From contig NZ_MUXW01000011.1 of the NCBI RefSeq assembly GCF_002015085.1, positions 56,291 to 84,659 on the forward strand: 28,369 nt of DNA. The letters run 5' to 3'. Made by a program: the position numbers and the translations under genes. Origin of the DNA: Glaesserella parasuis. Its GTDB lineage: Bacteria; Pseudomonadota; Gammaproteobacteria; Enterobacterales; Pasteurellaceae. Positions 6,790 through 13,262 of this stretch are shown here, piece by piece. Positions within the stretch are counted from its first letter, which is position 1. Each line of letters opens with the position of its first letter. The notes beneath the pieces are model-generated. The model was not told where the DNA came from, ran no database searches, and saw only the letters and a program-made list of their open reading frames with translations.

Positions 6790-6808
6790 GAAAGGTAAGA
6801 AAGGATTT

Positions 6809-7729
6809 TTAGATTTGGTTAATCCAGCGATCTACAGTTTTGCCACTCGGGGCTTTTAGGGCTTTATTATCAAAATCTTTTGATATATCGCTGTTTGGAT
6901 CATCTAATTGATTACGGATATTATTTGCTATATCTTCGCCATAATGAATAGTGATTAAATTGCGAATAAATTCAGCTTGTGTATTAAGGGTTTTGGTTCC
7001 TATTTTGGGTGGCTTCGGTTGCTCTTTATCTTTAAGGAAGTTTTCTAATGATTCATTCGTAATATATAGTTCATCAAGATCAATATAACTTTCTTCTTTG
7101 AAGGAAAGTAATATAGAAATATTCTTATCTGTCTCATTATCTACTTGAAATAAACTGCTGATAAAATCATAGGGGATTTTATTTGTTTTCTTGAATGTTT
7201 TTTCAATACGATAAAAATTTTCACTATATACATTTGAATTCCCATGATAATTTAAATAAAAAAGCCCTTTTGCTGTAGTAATCAAGCAATTTACATCATT
7301 ATAATAATCGTCAAAGAAGAATCCTTTCAACGCTTTAAAGCATTTCATTTTTTCAGTTTTTTCCAAGAGATTATCAAATTCAAAATAAGATAATATAAAA
7401 TTACTATCTTTAAAGAATTTTCTGTTTTCTAGATTGTTTTCTTGTTGATAGGTATAGTGATTTATCTTGTCTAATTCTATTATTTTGTTTCCTATTATCA
7501 TTTCATTTGCATTTAATTCTTCTAATATATGAGTATTTCCATTAAATATATAATTTAGACGAGAATTAGAAAAGAATATATTTATAGCGATATTGAGCTT
7601 CCCTATTAGCCAATAGTGAATAAGCTCTTCGATCTCTATAGTTTCTCCTGTTAATTGTTGAATGCGTTTTACCGCTTGTTCTAAAGAATACCACTCCCTT
7701 GGCGGTAATGTGTATTTTGATTCGCTCAT
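6809..7729 (-). CDS. Hypothetical phage-type regulator candidate
   Basis: 306 residues, not recognised as a named family. The N-terminus (REWYSLEQAVKRIQQLTGE, then EELIHYWLIGKL) has the pattern of small DNA-binding or excisionase-like heads of phage proteins. The middle is unusually Asn/Lys/Phe-rich and AT-rich. The C-terminus (TQAEFIRNLITIHYGEDIA, then APSGKTVDRWINQI) resembles a winged-helix ending. ATG 7729 follows AGGGGA; an upstream start at 7780 lacks a binding site. It is transcribed alone, after a terminator at 7809-7838, and ends 16 bp before the operator pair. A repressor or helper-sensing role is inference from position. Confidence 0.6.
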   Translation of the reverse strand: MSESKYTLPPREWYSLEQAVKRIQQLTGETIEIEELIHYWLIGKLNIAINIFFSNSRLNYIFNGNTHILEELNANEMIIGNKIIELDKINHYTYQQENNLENRKFFKDSNFILSYFEFDNLLEKTEKMKCFKALKGFFFDDYYNDVNCLITTAKGLFYLNYHGNSNVYSENFYRIEKTFKKTNKIPYDFISSLFQVDNETDKNISILLSFKEESYIDLDELYITNESLENFLKDKEQPKPPKIGTKTLNTQAEFIRNLITIHYGEDIANNIRNQLDDPNSDISKDFDNKALKAPSGKTVDRWINQI

Positions 7730-7808
7730 CTTTTCCCCTTGTATTACACTTAGTGTCCAACGGTGTTTAAATGCATCCATTATACTGTTTTTTCATACAA
7801 TGCAAAAC

Positions 7809-7838
7809 AAAAAAGCCCTGAATTTCTTCAAGGCTTTT
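7809..7838. terminator. Bidirectional terminator after the gpO-like gene
   Basis: AAAAAGCC(C)TGAA / TTCA(A)GGCTTTT forms a hairpin. On the minus strand it continues into TTTTTTGTTTTG. It closes the AlpA/coiled-coil/gpO-like operon 16 bp after the last stop. Confidence 0.7.
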
Positions 7839-7853
7839 GAACAATGTATTGCT

Positions 7854-8564
7854 TTAAAATTTGAATGTGTATCCATTTATTTCATATGCTATTTTAGTTC
7901 CATCTTGATATATTTTTATATTTGGATCATCTGTGTTTTGGTACTCTTTTGTTTTTTTGGCAGGCCCAAATGAAAATTTATAGCCGTCTACTTCAATAAT
8001 TTCTTTCCCTCCCTCATCATACACTTTCATGTAATTATTTCGCGGGTGTAAACCGAAATATTGATGCTGTACAGGTGATGAATCCGCCTGATTAGAATTG
8101 TGTTGATGTGTAGAAAACATTTGAAGAGGTTCGAAGTTATTCATTAAATATTTAAACTGCTGAGTAAATCCGGCAGAAAATTGTAACATAGTCGTTCCTA
8201 CTGAAGCGGGGCTGTCTGTTACAGCTAATCCCCCTAAATAACACTTTCCTGTATTGGCAAAATTCGGCACAATCTCAATACTTGTAAACAGTTTTTGTTT
8301 TTTGCTATTGAGTTCAACAAGAAAAGCGTTAGGGCTTAAAATGGCAAATAGTTTTACTTCATTACCATTTTTAACCGTCGTAAGCGATAACACTTTACCT
8401 AGATTTGCGCCATTACGGCTATGTTCATACCAGATTAATGCAGTGTAGTATGATGGGTCATAGGTTTGTGCCATTTCTTCTAGTTCTTTAGGGGAAATGT
8501 ATCGTCCGTCGACAGTATTACCTGATGTTGCAATACATACTAAACCTGTTTTTAATTGTGTCAT
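7854..8564 (-). CDS. P2 gpO-like capsid protease domain without scaffold, with C-terminal repeats
   Basis: 236 residues. Residues 5-130 match the N-terminal protease domain of P2 gpO, the internal scaffold/protease of P2-like capsids: TVDGRYISPKELEEMAQTYD, WYEHSRNG, FTSIEIVPNFANTGKCYLGG, LAVTDSPASVGTTMLQF. The catalytic triad is kept: D19 and H48 at the same numbers as in P2, and S95 for P2 S107. The scaffolding helices of gpO (about 284 residues in P2) are absent. Instead, residues 180-199 and 217-236 are two copies of a 20-residue repeat, K-[VI]-Y-x-x-G-x-K...E-[VI]-x-G-Y-x-F-x-F. ATG 8564 follows AAGGAA. It is last in the operon with AlpA and a coiled-coil protein. Alone in a satellite, it probably acts on a helper's capsid assembly; that is inference. 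Confidence 0.82.
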   Translation of the reverse strand: MTQLKTGLVCIATSGNTVDGRYISPKELEEMAQTYDPSYYTALIWYEHSRNGANLGKVLSLTTVKNGNEVKLFAILSPNAFLVELNSKKQKLFTSIEIVPNFANTGKCYLGGLAVTDSPASVGTTMLQFSAGFTQQFKYLMNNFEPLQMFSTHQHNSNQADSSPVQHQYFGLHPRNNYMKVYDEGGKEIIEVDGYKFSFGPAKKTKEYQNTDDPNIKIYQDGTKIAYEINGYTFKF

Positions 8565-8598
8565 AGTAGTTCCTTTTATTATTTTATTTATATTTAAC

Positions 8599-9267
8599 TC
8601 AAGAATTCTTTAATGATTCTTTTAGTTCAGTAATTCTTGATTTTTTCTGAAAAACAGATGGAATTTGTCTAGAAAATTTTCTCAGTGGAATGGATACTTC
8701 CTCAATATCTGATTCAAAGTTATCATCTAATTTTTCTTTTATTTTACTTAGCATTATTTCTTTTATTTTTTCTACAGTATGTGTTTCTCCGATTCCACGT
8801 TTTAAAGTGAATAGAGATAAATTTAGTTTATTTATAACCTCATCGATCAGTAAATCTTCTAAGATATTAAATCCTAAATGACTTAATGCAGAATTATATT
8901 CTTTCTTTGCAAGTCTATAAGATTCATCATAATCAGTTAAAAGTAATAAATCTAATTCGTTTTCAAATTTTTTTATCACCTTTTCTAAGGCTTCTATTTT
9001 TCTATTATTTACAAAAATTTTGTTTGAATAATCATCAAAACTTGAAAAGTCTACCTCTCCTGTTTCAGTAAAAGTTATTTTGTCTGATTCTGATTGTAGT
9101 GCAACATTTTCATTTTTTAAGGCTTCCGTCATCTTTTTATTACGATCAATATTGGTTTGGATTTCCGTTGCCTTATCTTGAATTTGATTAAATGTGGCTG
9201 TTGCTTCATTTGCTTTTGAAATAAGAACTTGTAATTCTTGATTATGTTGTTGATTTTGTAATTGCAT
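8599..9267 (-). CDS. Coiled-coil protein of the gpO-like operon, possibly capsid-associated
   Basis: 222 residues. Residues 1-65 and 90-125 have heptad patterns of coiled coils; the rest is helical with a basic tail (SRITELKESLKNS). ATG 9267 follows AAGGAAA 11 bp after the AlpA stop, and the gpO-like gene starts 34 bp downstream. I do not recognise the family. Length, coiled-coil start and place beside a capsid-acting gene recall P4 Psu (a decoration protein of about 190 residues) or a replacement external or internal scaffold. The likeness is in layout, not in clear residues. Confidence 0.55.
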   Translation of the reverse strand: MQLQNQQHNQELQVLISKANEATATFNQIQDKATEIQTNIDRNKKMTEALKNENVALQSESDKITFTETGEVDFSSFDDYSNKIFVNNRKIEALEKVIKKFENELDLLLLTDYDESYRLAKKEYNSALSHLGFNILEDLLIDEVINKLNLSLFTLKRGIGETHTVEKIKEIMLSKIKEKLDDNFESDIEEVSIPLRKFSRQIPSVFQKKSRITELKESLKNS

Positions 9268-9278
9268 AATATTTTCCT

Positions 9279-9473
9279 TTAGTTGCGTTGGTTGATTTTG
9301 GTTTCCATCCAGCTATCTATCTCGCTCTCTAACCAAGCGATGCGATTCGCAGAAATAGAAATACTTTTTGGGAATTCTCCGCTTTTCATTTTGTTGTAGA
9401 TTGTGGAACGCCCTAGCCCAGTTTTATTCATCACATCATCAAGACATAAAAAGCGTTCGCTATTTTTGGTCAT
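9279..9473 (-). CDS. AlpA-family regulator (second copy)
   Basis: 64 residues. FLCLDDVMNKTGLGRSTIYN and then KSGEFPKSISISANRIAW plus EIDSWMETKI follow the AlpA family pattern from end to end. ATG 9473 follows AAGGAG. It leads into the coiled-coil gene (11 bp) and is preceded at once by a 49-codon frame. AlpA proteins of satellites regulate int or early genes; here the gene sits in the operon with the gpO-like protein. Confidence 0.88.
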   Translation of the reverse strand: MTKNSERFLCLDDVMNKTGLGRSTIYNKMKSGEFPKSISISANRIAWLESEIDSWMETKINQRN

Positions 9474-9485
9474 TATGTTTCTCCT

Positions 9486-9635
9486 TTAGCTATTTTCTTT
9501 CATAAACAGATCGATTATTTCGGTCATTACTTTTGCATTCTCTTCTGCTTGTTTATCTAAAAAAGCATTTGAATAGAAGGACAAGCTAAATATAGTAGTA
9601 CCCTTATGCAATCGAATGAATGTAAATGGATGCAT
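9486..9635 (-). CDS. Small 49-residue ORF upstream of AlpA
   Basis: The frame runs from ATG 9635 to TAA 9486-9488. An in-frame stop lies a few codons upstream of the ATG. The product includes FTFIRLHKGTTIFSLSFYSN and ends AKVMTEIIDLFMKENS: a beta-rich start and an amphipathic helix. Its stop codon merges with the AlpA ribosome binding site (TAAAGGAG), as expected for a real first gene of the operon. The start has only a weak AGAAG. Not recognised. Confidence 0.5.
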   Translation of the reverse strand: MHPFTFIRLHKGTTIFSLSFYSNAFLDKQAEENAKVMTEIIDLFMKENS

Positions 9636-9647
9636 TTGGATGCTTCT

Positions 9648-9710
9648 ATATTAGTAGTTATAGGCATTCATCCCTAAAGGATGTTGTTGTGAAAATTTAT
9701 TTAACAACAA
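9648..9710 (-). promoter_or_regulatory. Candidate Ogr/Delta-activated promoter of the gpO-like operon
   Basis: TTGTTGT (9684-9690) and ACAACAA (9704-9710) form a dyad centred at 9697. On the minus strand TAATAT (complement of 9648-9653) is a good -10, giving a start near 9641, so the dyad is centred near -55. P2/P4 late promoters have a TGT...ACA partial dyad centred near -55, bound by Ogr or Delta, and lack a good -35. The arm spacing is 13 here; I recall about 12 in P2, so the match needs testing. Confidence 0.5.
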
Positions 9711-9881
9711 ATGATTAAATATTATTCAAAGTTTGGAAAGATACTGACGGAAAATCTGACAGCACGTAAAATCCACTTCCTCCCCCGCCAAATTTTTGTT
9801 GTAAGTTATAGATTTTTCAGTGTATTTACATGTTGAGATGATTAAATTTCCAAATAAAACAATAGGTTACCAAATTCTCGT

Positions 9882-9920
9882 AACTGAAAAATTTTCAGTT
9901 AATTTCAGTAAATTTCAGTT
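9882..9920. repeat. 10-bp-phased TTTCAGT repeats upstream of the ogr-like gene
   Basis: TTTCAGT occurs at 9893-9899, 9903-9909 and 9913-9919, exactly 10 bp apart. The first copy is also the right arm of a palindrome AACTGAAAA-A-TTTTCAGTT (9882-9900). The array lies 110 bp upstream of the plus-strand Ogr-type gene. It looks like a cooperative operator. The rest of the 9711-10029 gap shows nothing else I can support. Confidence 0.55.
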
Positions 9921-10029
9921 AAAAAAATAGGCAGGCAATTAGATAAATATATAACCATTTGAGAAATAATGATTTTTGTGATTTTACGTGATAGTTTTAC
10001 ATGAAAAACTTTACAGTTAAGGGATAAAA

Positions 10030-10281
10030 ATGGATATAAAATGTAATATTTGTGGAAATAAATCCATCATTACAAAAACAGATAGAGTACATTCAGAGCT
10101 AAGCCGGCTATATTGTTCTTGTAAGAATAAAGAATGCATGCATAGATTCGTGATGGACCTTGAATTTAGTCATTCTACAACTCCAAGTTTGCTTAAAAAG
10201 GATGAATTGTTGCTTACTTTACTCAAAAAATTACCAGAGCAAGAAATACAACAAATCATCGAATATTTAACAAACAGATAA
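10030..10281 (+). CDS. Ogr/Delta-family late-transcription activator
   Basis: 83 residues. The cysteines at 5, 8, 31 and 36 give C-X2-C-X22-C-X4-C, exactly the Ogr/Delta zinc finger of P2 Ogr and P4 Delta. The following RFVMDLEFSHSTTPS fits the family too. Such proteins contact the RNA polymerase alpha subunit and activate P2-type late promoters. ATG 10030 follows AAGGGA. It is the only rightward gene of the island and is convergent with the integrase (3-bp gap between stops). It can link the satellite to a P2-like helper in either direction: the satellite's operon answering helper Ogr, or this protein driving helper late genes. Confidence 0.85.
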   Translation: MDIKCNICGNKSIITKTDRVHSELSRLYCSCKNKECMHRFVMDLEFSHSTTPSLLKKDELLLTLLKKLPEQEIQQIIEYLTNR

Positions 10282-10284
10282 AAG

Positions 10285-11493
10285 TTACAGTTTTTTCTTA
10301 CTCCGTTCTACATAGTCGCCCCATAACTGCATAGCTTTACGGCGTAATTCTAGAATATCGGTTCTAATATACCGCTGGCTTACATTATTCCCGTAAGTAT
10401 GTGCAAGACACGCCTCAGCAATTTCAAATTCAACGCCTTGATCTGCTAGATATGTCCTTGCCATTGCTCGCAAGCCGTGAGCAGTTAAAACGCCTTTATA
10501 TCCGTTCCGTTTTAAAACGCTATTGGCTGTTTGACTGCTACACGGTTTCCCATCTTTCAAACGGTGAGCAAATACAAATTTTTTATGCCCGTTGAATTGT
10601 TTCATCACGGCTAATAATTCCAACGCCTGCGTAGAAAGTGGGACACTATGCGAGCGTGGTTTTTTAAGCGTGCATTTCATCTTTTCAGCAGGTAAATGTA
10701 AAACGGCGTTAGTAAAATCTATATCATTCCATTCAACCGCTACGGCTTCTGCTGGACGTAACATCGTGAGCATTTGCCATTCAACTAATAATTTTGCTTG
10801 GATAAAATTATTTGATACGGCTAAACGCTGAAATAGTTGCGGTAACTCTTCCGCCTTTATCGTAGGGTTTGGCTTATCATTTTTCCTGGTAAATGTTCGT
10901 TGAAGGTCTTTTAAATGGTTACTTTGTAAAATGCCCAAACTAACGGCTTTATTACAAATATTAATCAAACGCCCGATCACCTTTTCCACTGTATCGCCCT
11001 TGACTTCATAAAGAGGTAAAAAATGCTCTACAAGGTCAAAAATAGTTAAGCTTTGTAATGGGCAATTCCCAAAATAAGGGAAAAGATGCCTTTCTAAACG
11101 TTTCCATTCCCGATCCATTGTAATTTGCTTATTCTCTTGCTGTGCTAGCTTCAAACGTCGCCATTGTTGAGCAAAGTCAAACAAGGTCATTTCTTGTCTT
11201 GCTTTCTCTTTTGCTAAACGATCAGCATATTCGAACGGGTCTAAATCGTCCGCAAGTAATCGGCTGTATTTATGGGCAATATCTCGAGCATCAAATAAGA
11301 CTAAATCGGGATAATCGCCGATTTTCTTCTTCACTCGCTTTTTAGTCACGGGGTGCGTGTAAATATAAGCGAAAGACTTCGCCCCACTTGGATAAACAAA
11401 CAGATATAAATTATTTCCGTCTGCGTATGGGGTCGCCTTTGGTTTTAGGTTTTTGATTTGGGTTTCTGTGAGTGGTTTTACAAATTTTGCCAT
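10285..11493 (-). CDS. int: P4-type tyrosine integrase of the satellite
   Basis: 402 residues, the usual length. The N-terminal arm-binding region (KFVKPLTETQIKNLKP, DGNNLYLFVYPSGAKSF) is followed by a core-binding domain and the catalytic domain with Arg in MLTMLRPAEAVAVEW, the box LTAHGLRAMARTYL, His in ACLAHTYGN and the nucleophile Tyr in QRYIRTD. ATG 11493 is better placed from AAGGA than the upstream TTG or ATG. The gene reads away from ssrA and lies beside the attachment core, the standard arrangement. A GTTACATCA-type arm site (11530-11538, inverted) lies over its promoter, so the protein may repress itself. Confidence 0.93.
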   Translation of the reverse strand: MAKFVKPLTETQIKNLKPKATPYADGNNLYLFVYPSGAKSFAYIYTHPVTKKRVKKKIGDYPDLVLFDARDIAHKYSRLLADDLDPFEYADRLAKEKARQEMTLFDFAQQWRRLKLAQQENKQITMDREWKRLERHLFPYFGNCPLQSLTIFDLVEHFLPLYEVKGDTVEKVIGRLINICNKAVSLGILQSNHLKDLQRTFTRKNDKPNPTIKAEELPQLFQRLAVSNNFIQAKLLVEWQMLTMLRPAEAVAVEWNDIDFTNAVLHLPAEKMKCTLKKPRSHSVPLSTQALELLAVMKQFNGHKKFVFAHRLKDGKPCSSQTANSVLKRNGYKGVLTAHGLRAMARTYLADQGVEFEIAEACLAHTYGNNVSQRYIRTDILELRRKAMQLWGDYVERSKKKL

Positions 11494-11529
11494 TGTCATC
11501 AATCCTTATAAATAAAGGGTTTATCGGAT

Positions 11530-11583
11530 TGATGTAACTTTTTAATCGCTCTTTTTCTGCAAGGTTACATCAAAGTTACATCA
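11530..11583. repeat. Arm-type repeats GTTACATCA at the integrase end
   Basis: GTTACATCA at 11564-11572 and 11575-11583 (11 bp apart), and its inverse TGATGTAAC at 11530-11538. The same nonamer is repeated at the other end of the island (713-731). These are the best candidates for arm binding sites of the integrase. Confidence 0.6.
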
Positions 11584-11597
11584 ACTATCTGACAATA

Positions 11598-11673
11598 TGC
11601 AGTTAATGCCCTTTTATGCAGTCTATGCAGTTTATATTTTCTAATAAAATCAATGATTTGCAGTCTATGCAGT
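11598..11673. repeat. TGCAGT repeats between arm sites and core
   Basis: TGCAGT at 11598, 11617, 11626, 11659 and 11668. The last four form two pairs, each 9 bp apart, in a repeated context GCAGTCTATGCAGTTTAT. They lie 18-93 bp from the core, where an excisionase (perhaps an AlpA protein) or a second integrase contact would be expected. Confidence 0.5.
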
Positions 11674-11690
11674 TTATTGCATTTTATCAG

Positions 11691-12055
11691 TGGTGGAGCT
11701 GGGGGGATTTGAACCCCCGTCCGAAATTACTCCATCTTCAGCACTACACGTTTAGTCTAGTCTTTAATTTCGCTTACCCCCAGCGGACAGACACGCAAAG
11801 AATAAGCTAGTTTGATTTAATTTAGTGTTTCGATCCTCAAACGGCGGCGTCCACACGATCTCGTTTTGGGTGACTTATCGAACTCCTCGTCTTACGAGCG
11901 GAAGCTGAGGCGATAAGGCTATGAGCAGGTTATTAAGCTGCTAAAGCGTATTGTTCGTCGTTTGCGACTATTTTTTGCGGTTTGTTTACGAGGCCTACCG
12001 CACCTCGACGTGCACCTTGGACTTCGCTAATCCCGTCGAATCCAAGATCAGCCCC
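11691..12055 (-). ncRNA. ssrA: tmRNA
   Basis: The 365-base gene starts GGGGCTGATCTTGGATTCGA and ends with the tRNA-like half GGGGGTTCAAATCCCCCCAG followed by CTCCACCA. The tag frame at 11933-11965 encodes ANDEQYALAA and a stop. The product rescues stalled ribosomes and tags the unfinished proteins for degradation. The 3' 20 bp (11691-11710) is the satellite attachment core. The inserted copy restores the wild-type end including the encoded CCA, so the gene should be functional. Confidence 0.97.
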
Positions 12056-12068
12056 AAAAAGCTTGGCG

Positions 12069-12097
12069 ATTGTAAAGGAAAGCGGTGAGATTTGCAA
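12069..12097 (-). promoter_or_regulatory. ssrA promoter
   Basis: On the minus strand TTGCAA (12092-12097), 17-bp spacer, TACAAT (12069-12074), ending 13 bp before the mature 5' end of tmRNA. Confidence 0.75.
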
Positions 12098-12154
12098 AAA
12101 ATTTTTGTTACATATTTTTGAAAACTAATCTACTCAAAATGATGAATAAGTAGA

Positions 12155-13246
12155 CTAAACATTAAAACGGAAATGCATTACATCGCCATCCTGAACGATA
12201 TACTCTTTACCTTCTAAACGCCATTTACCTGCTTCTTTCGCGCCGTTCTCACCTTTGAATTGAATAAAATCTTCATAGGCAATCACTTCCGCACGGATAA
12301 AGCCACGCTCAAAGTCGGTATGAATAACCGCAGCTGCTTTTGGTGCTGTTGCACCAATAGACACCGTCCAAGCACGCACTTCTTTCACGCCTGCGGTAAA
12401 GTAAGTTTGTAAATTCAATAGCTTATAACCTGCACGGATTACACGGTTTAGACCTGGTTCTTCAATGCCTAAATCTTGTAAGAACTCAATTTTTTCATCA
12501 TCGTCAAGTTCAGCAATTTCCGCTTCAATCGCAGCACAAACAGGCACGACTACCGCATTTTCTTTTGCTGCAATTTCACGCACTTGATCTAAATAAGGGT
12601 TATTTTCAAAGCCGTCTTCATTCACGTTAGCAATGTACATGGTTGGCTTTAAGGTTAAGAAGTTATAACCTTTGATGGCGTACAGTTCATCTTTATCCAA
12701 CGCAACAGAACGGATCATACCGCCAGCTTCTAAAGTCGGTAGGATTTTTTCCATAATGGAAAGCTCAAATTTAGCATCTTTATCGCCGCCTTTGGCACGT
12801 TTTTGTAAACGTTGGATAGCACGTTCACAACTATCTAAATCCGCTAAAGCCAATTCTGTATTAATCACTTCAATATCATCAAGCGGATTGATTTTCCCTG
12901 CAACGTGCACAATGTCATCGTTCTCAAAACAGCGGACAACGTGACCAATCGCATCGGTTTCACGGATATTTGCTAAGAATTTATTACCTAAACCTTCGCC
13001 TTTACTTGCCCCAGCCACTAAGCCTGCAATATCCACAAATTCCATCGTAGTTGGCAATACACGTTCTGGTTTAACGATTTCCGCCAACGCATCTAAACGT
13101 GGATCTGGCATAGGTACAACGCCTGTGTTTGGTTCAATGGTACAGAACGGATAGTTTGCCGCTTCGATACTCGCTTTGGTTAATGCATTAAAAAGAGTTG
13201 ATTTACCCACATTTGGTAAACCGACAATACCACACTTAAATCCCAT
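12155..13246 (-). CDS. ychF: Obg-like ribosome-binding ATPase YchF
   Basis: 363 residues, the normal length. The G-domain starts MGFKCGIVGLPNVGKSTLFN (P-loop), then DIAGLVAGASKGEGLGNKFL (G3), and has NVNE where GTPases have NKxD, which explains the preference for ATP. A helical insert (about 140-200) and a C-terminal TGS domain (DFERGFIRAEVIAYEDF) follow. YchF binds ribosomes and takes part in stress responses. It lies 96 bp downstream of pth on the same strand, a pairing common in gamma-proteobacteria. A repeat with two palindromes fills the gap. Confidence 0.97.
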   Translation of the reverse strand: MGFKCGIVGLPNVGKSTLFNALTKASIEAANYPFCTIEPNTGVVPMPDPRLDALAEIVKPERVLPTTMEFVDIAGLVAGASKGEGLGNKFLANIRETDAIGHVVRCFENDDIVHVAGKINPLDDIEVINTELALADLDSCERAIQRLQKRAKGGDKDAKFELSIMEKILPTLEAGGMIRSVALDKDELYAIKGYNFLTLKPTMYIANVNEDGFENNPYLDQVREIAAKENAVVVPVCAAIEAEIAELDDDEKIEFLQDLGIEEPGLNRVIRAGYKLLNLQTYFTAGVKEVRAWTVSIGATAPKAAAVIHTDFERGFIRAEVIAYEDFIQFKGENGAKEAGKWRLEGKEYIVQDGDVMHFRFNV

Positions 13247-13262
13247 TTTATTTTCCTATTAT

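Larger units (their letters stand above)
633..11710. mobile_element. P4-like/PICI-type phage satellite integrated in ssrA
   Basis: The island is bounded by the 20-bp ssrA repeat and is about 11.06 kb, a usual size for a satellite. In order from the right it holds an integrase, an Ogr/Delta-type activator, an AlpA/coiled-coil/gpO-like operon, a large protein of unknown function, then an AlpA, Ogr-like, Icd-like, two small genes and DUF927 operon, a repeat-rich probable origin, and a fic gene. No tail, terminase or major capsid genes are present. The two Ogr-type proteins and the gpO-like protein point to a P2-like helper phage. Satellite status is inferred from gene content; nothing in the window shows mobilisation. 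Confidence 0.8.

Noticed and set aside
7662..7973. 103-codon plus-strand frame
   Set aside because: It spans the ends of two genes and a terminator; Phe/Ile/Cys-rich composition from reading AT-rich antisense DNA.
633..11710. Decayed full-length P2-like prophage
   Set aside because: There are no tail, terminase, portal or capsid remnants, the gene order is compact with intact operons and terminators, and the length fits a satellite.
11616..11810. 64-codon frame opposite the 3' end of ssrA
   Set aside because: It is antisense to tmRNA and to the attachment core; no ribosome binding site and no protein-like features.
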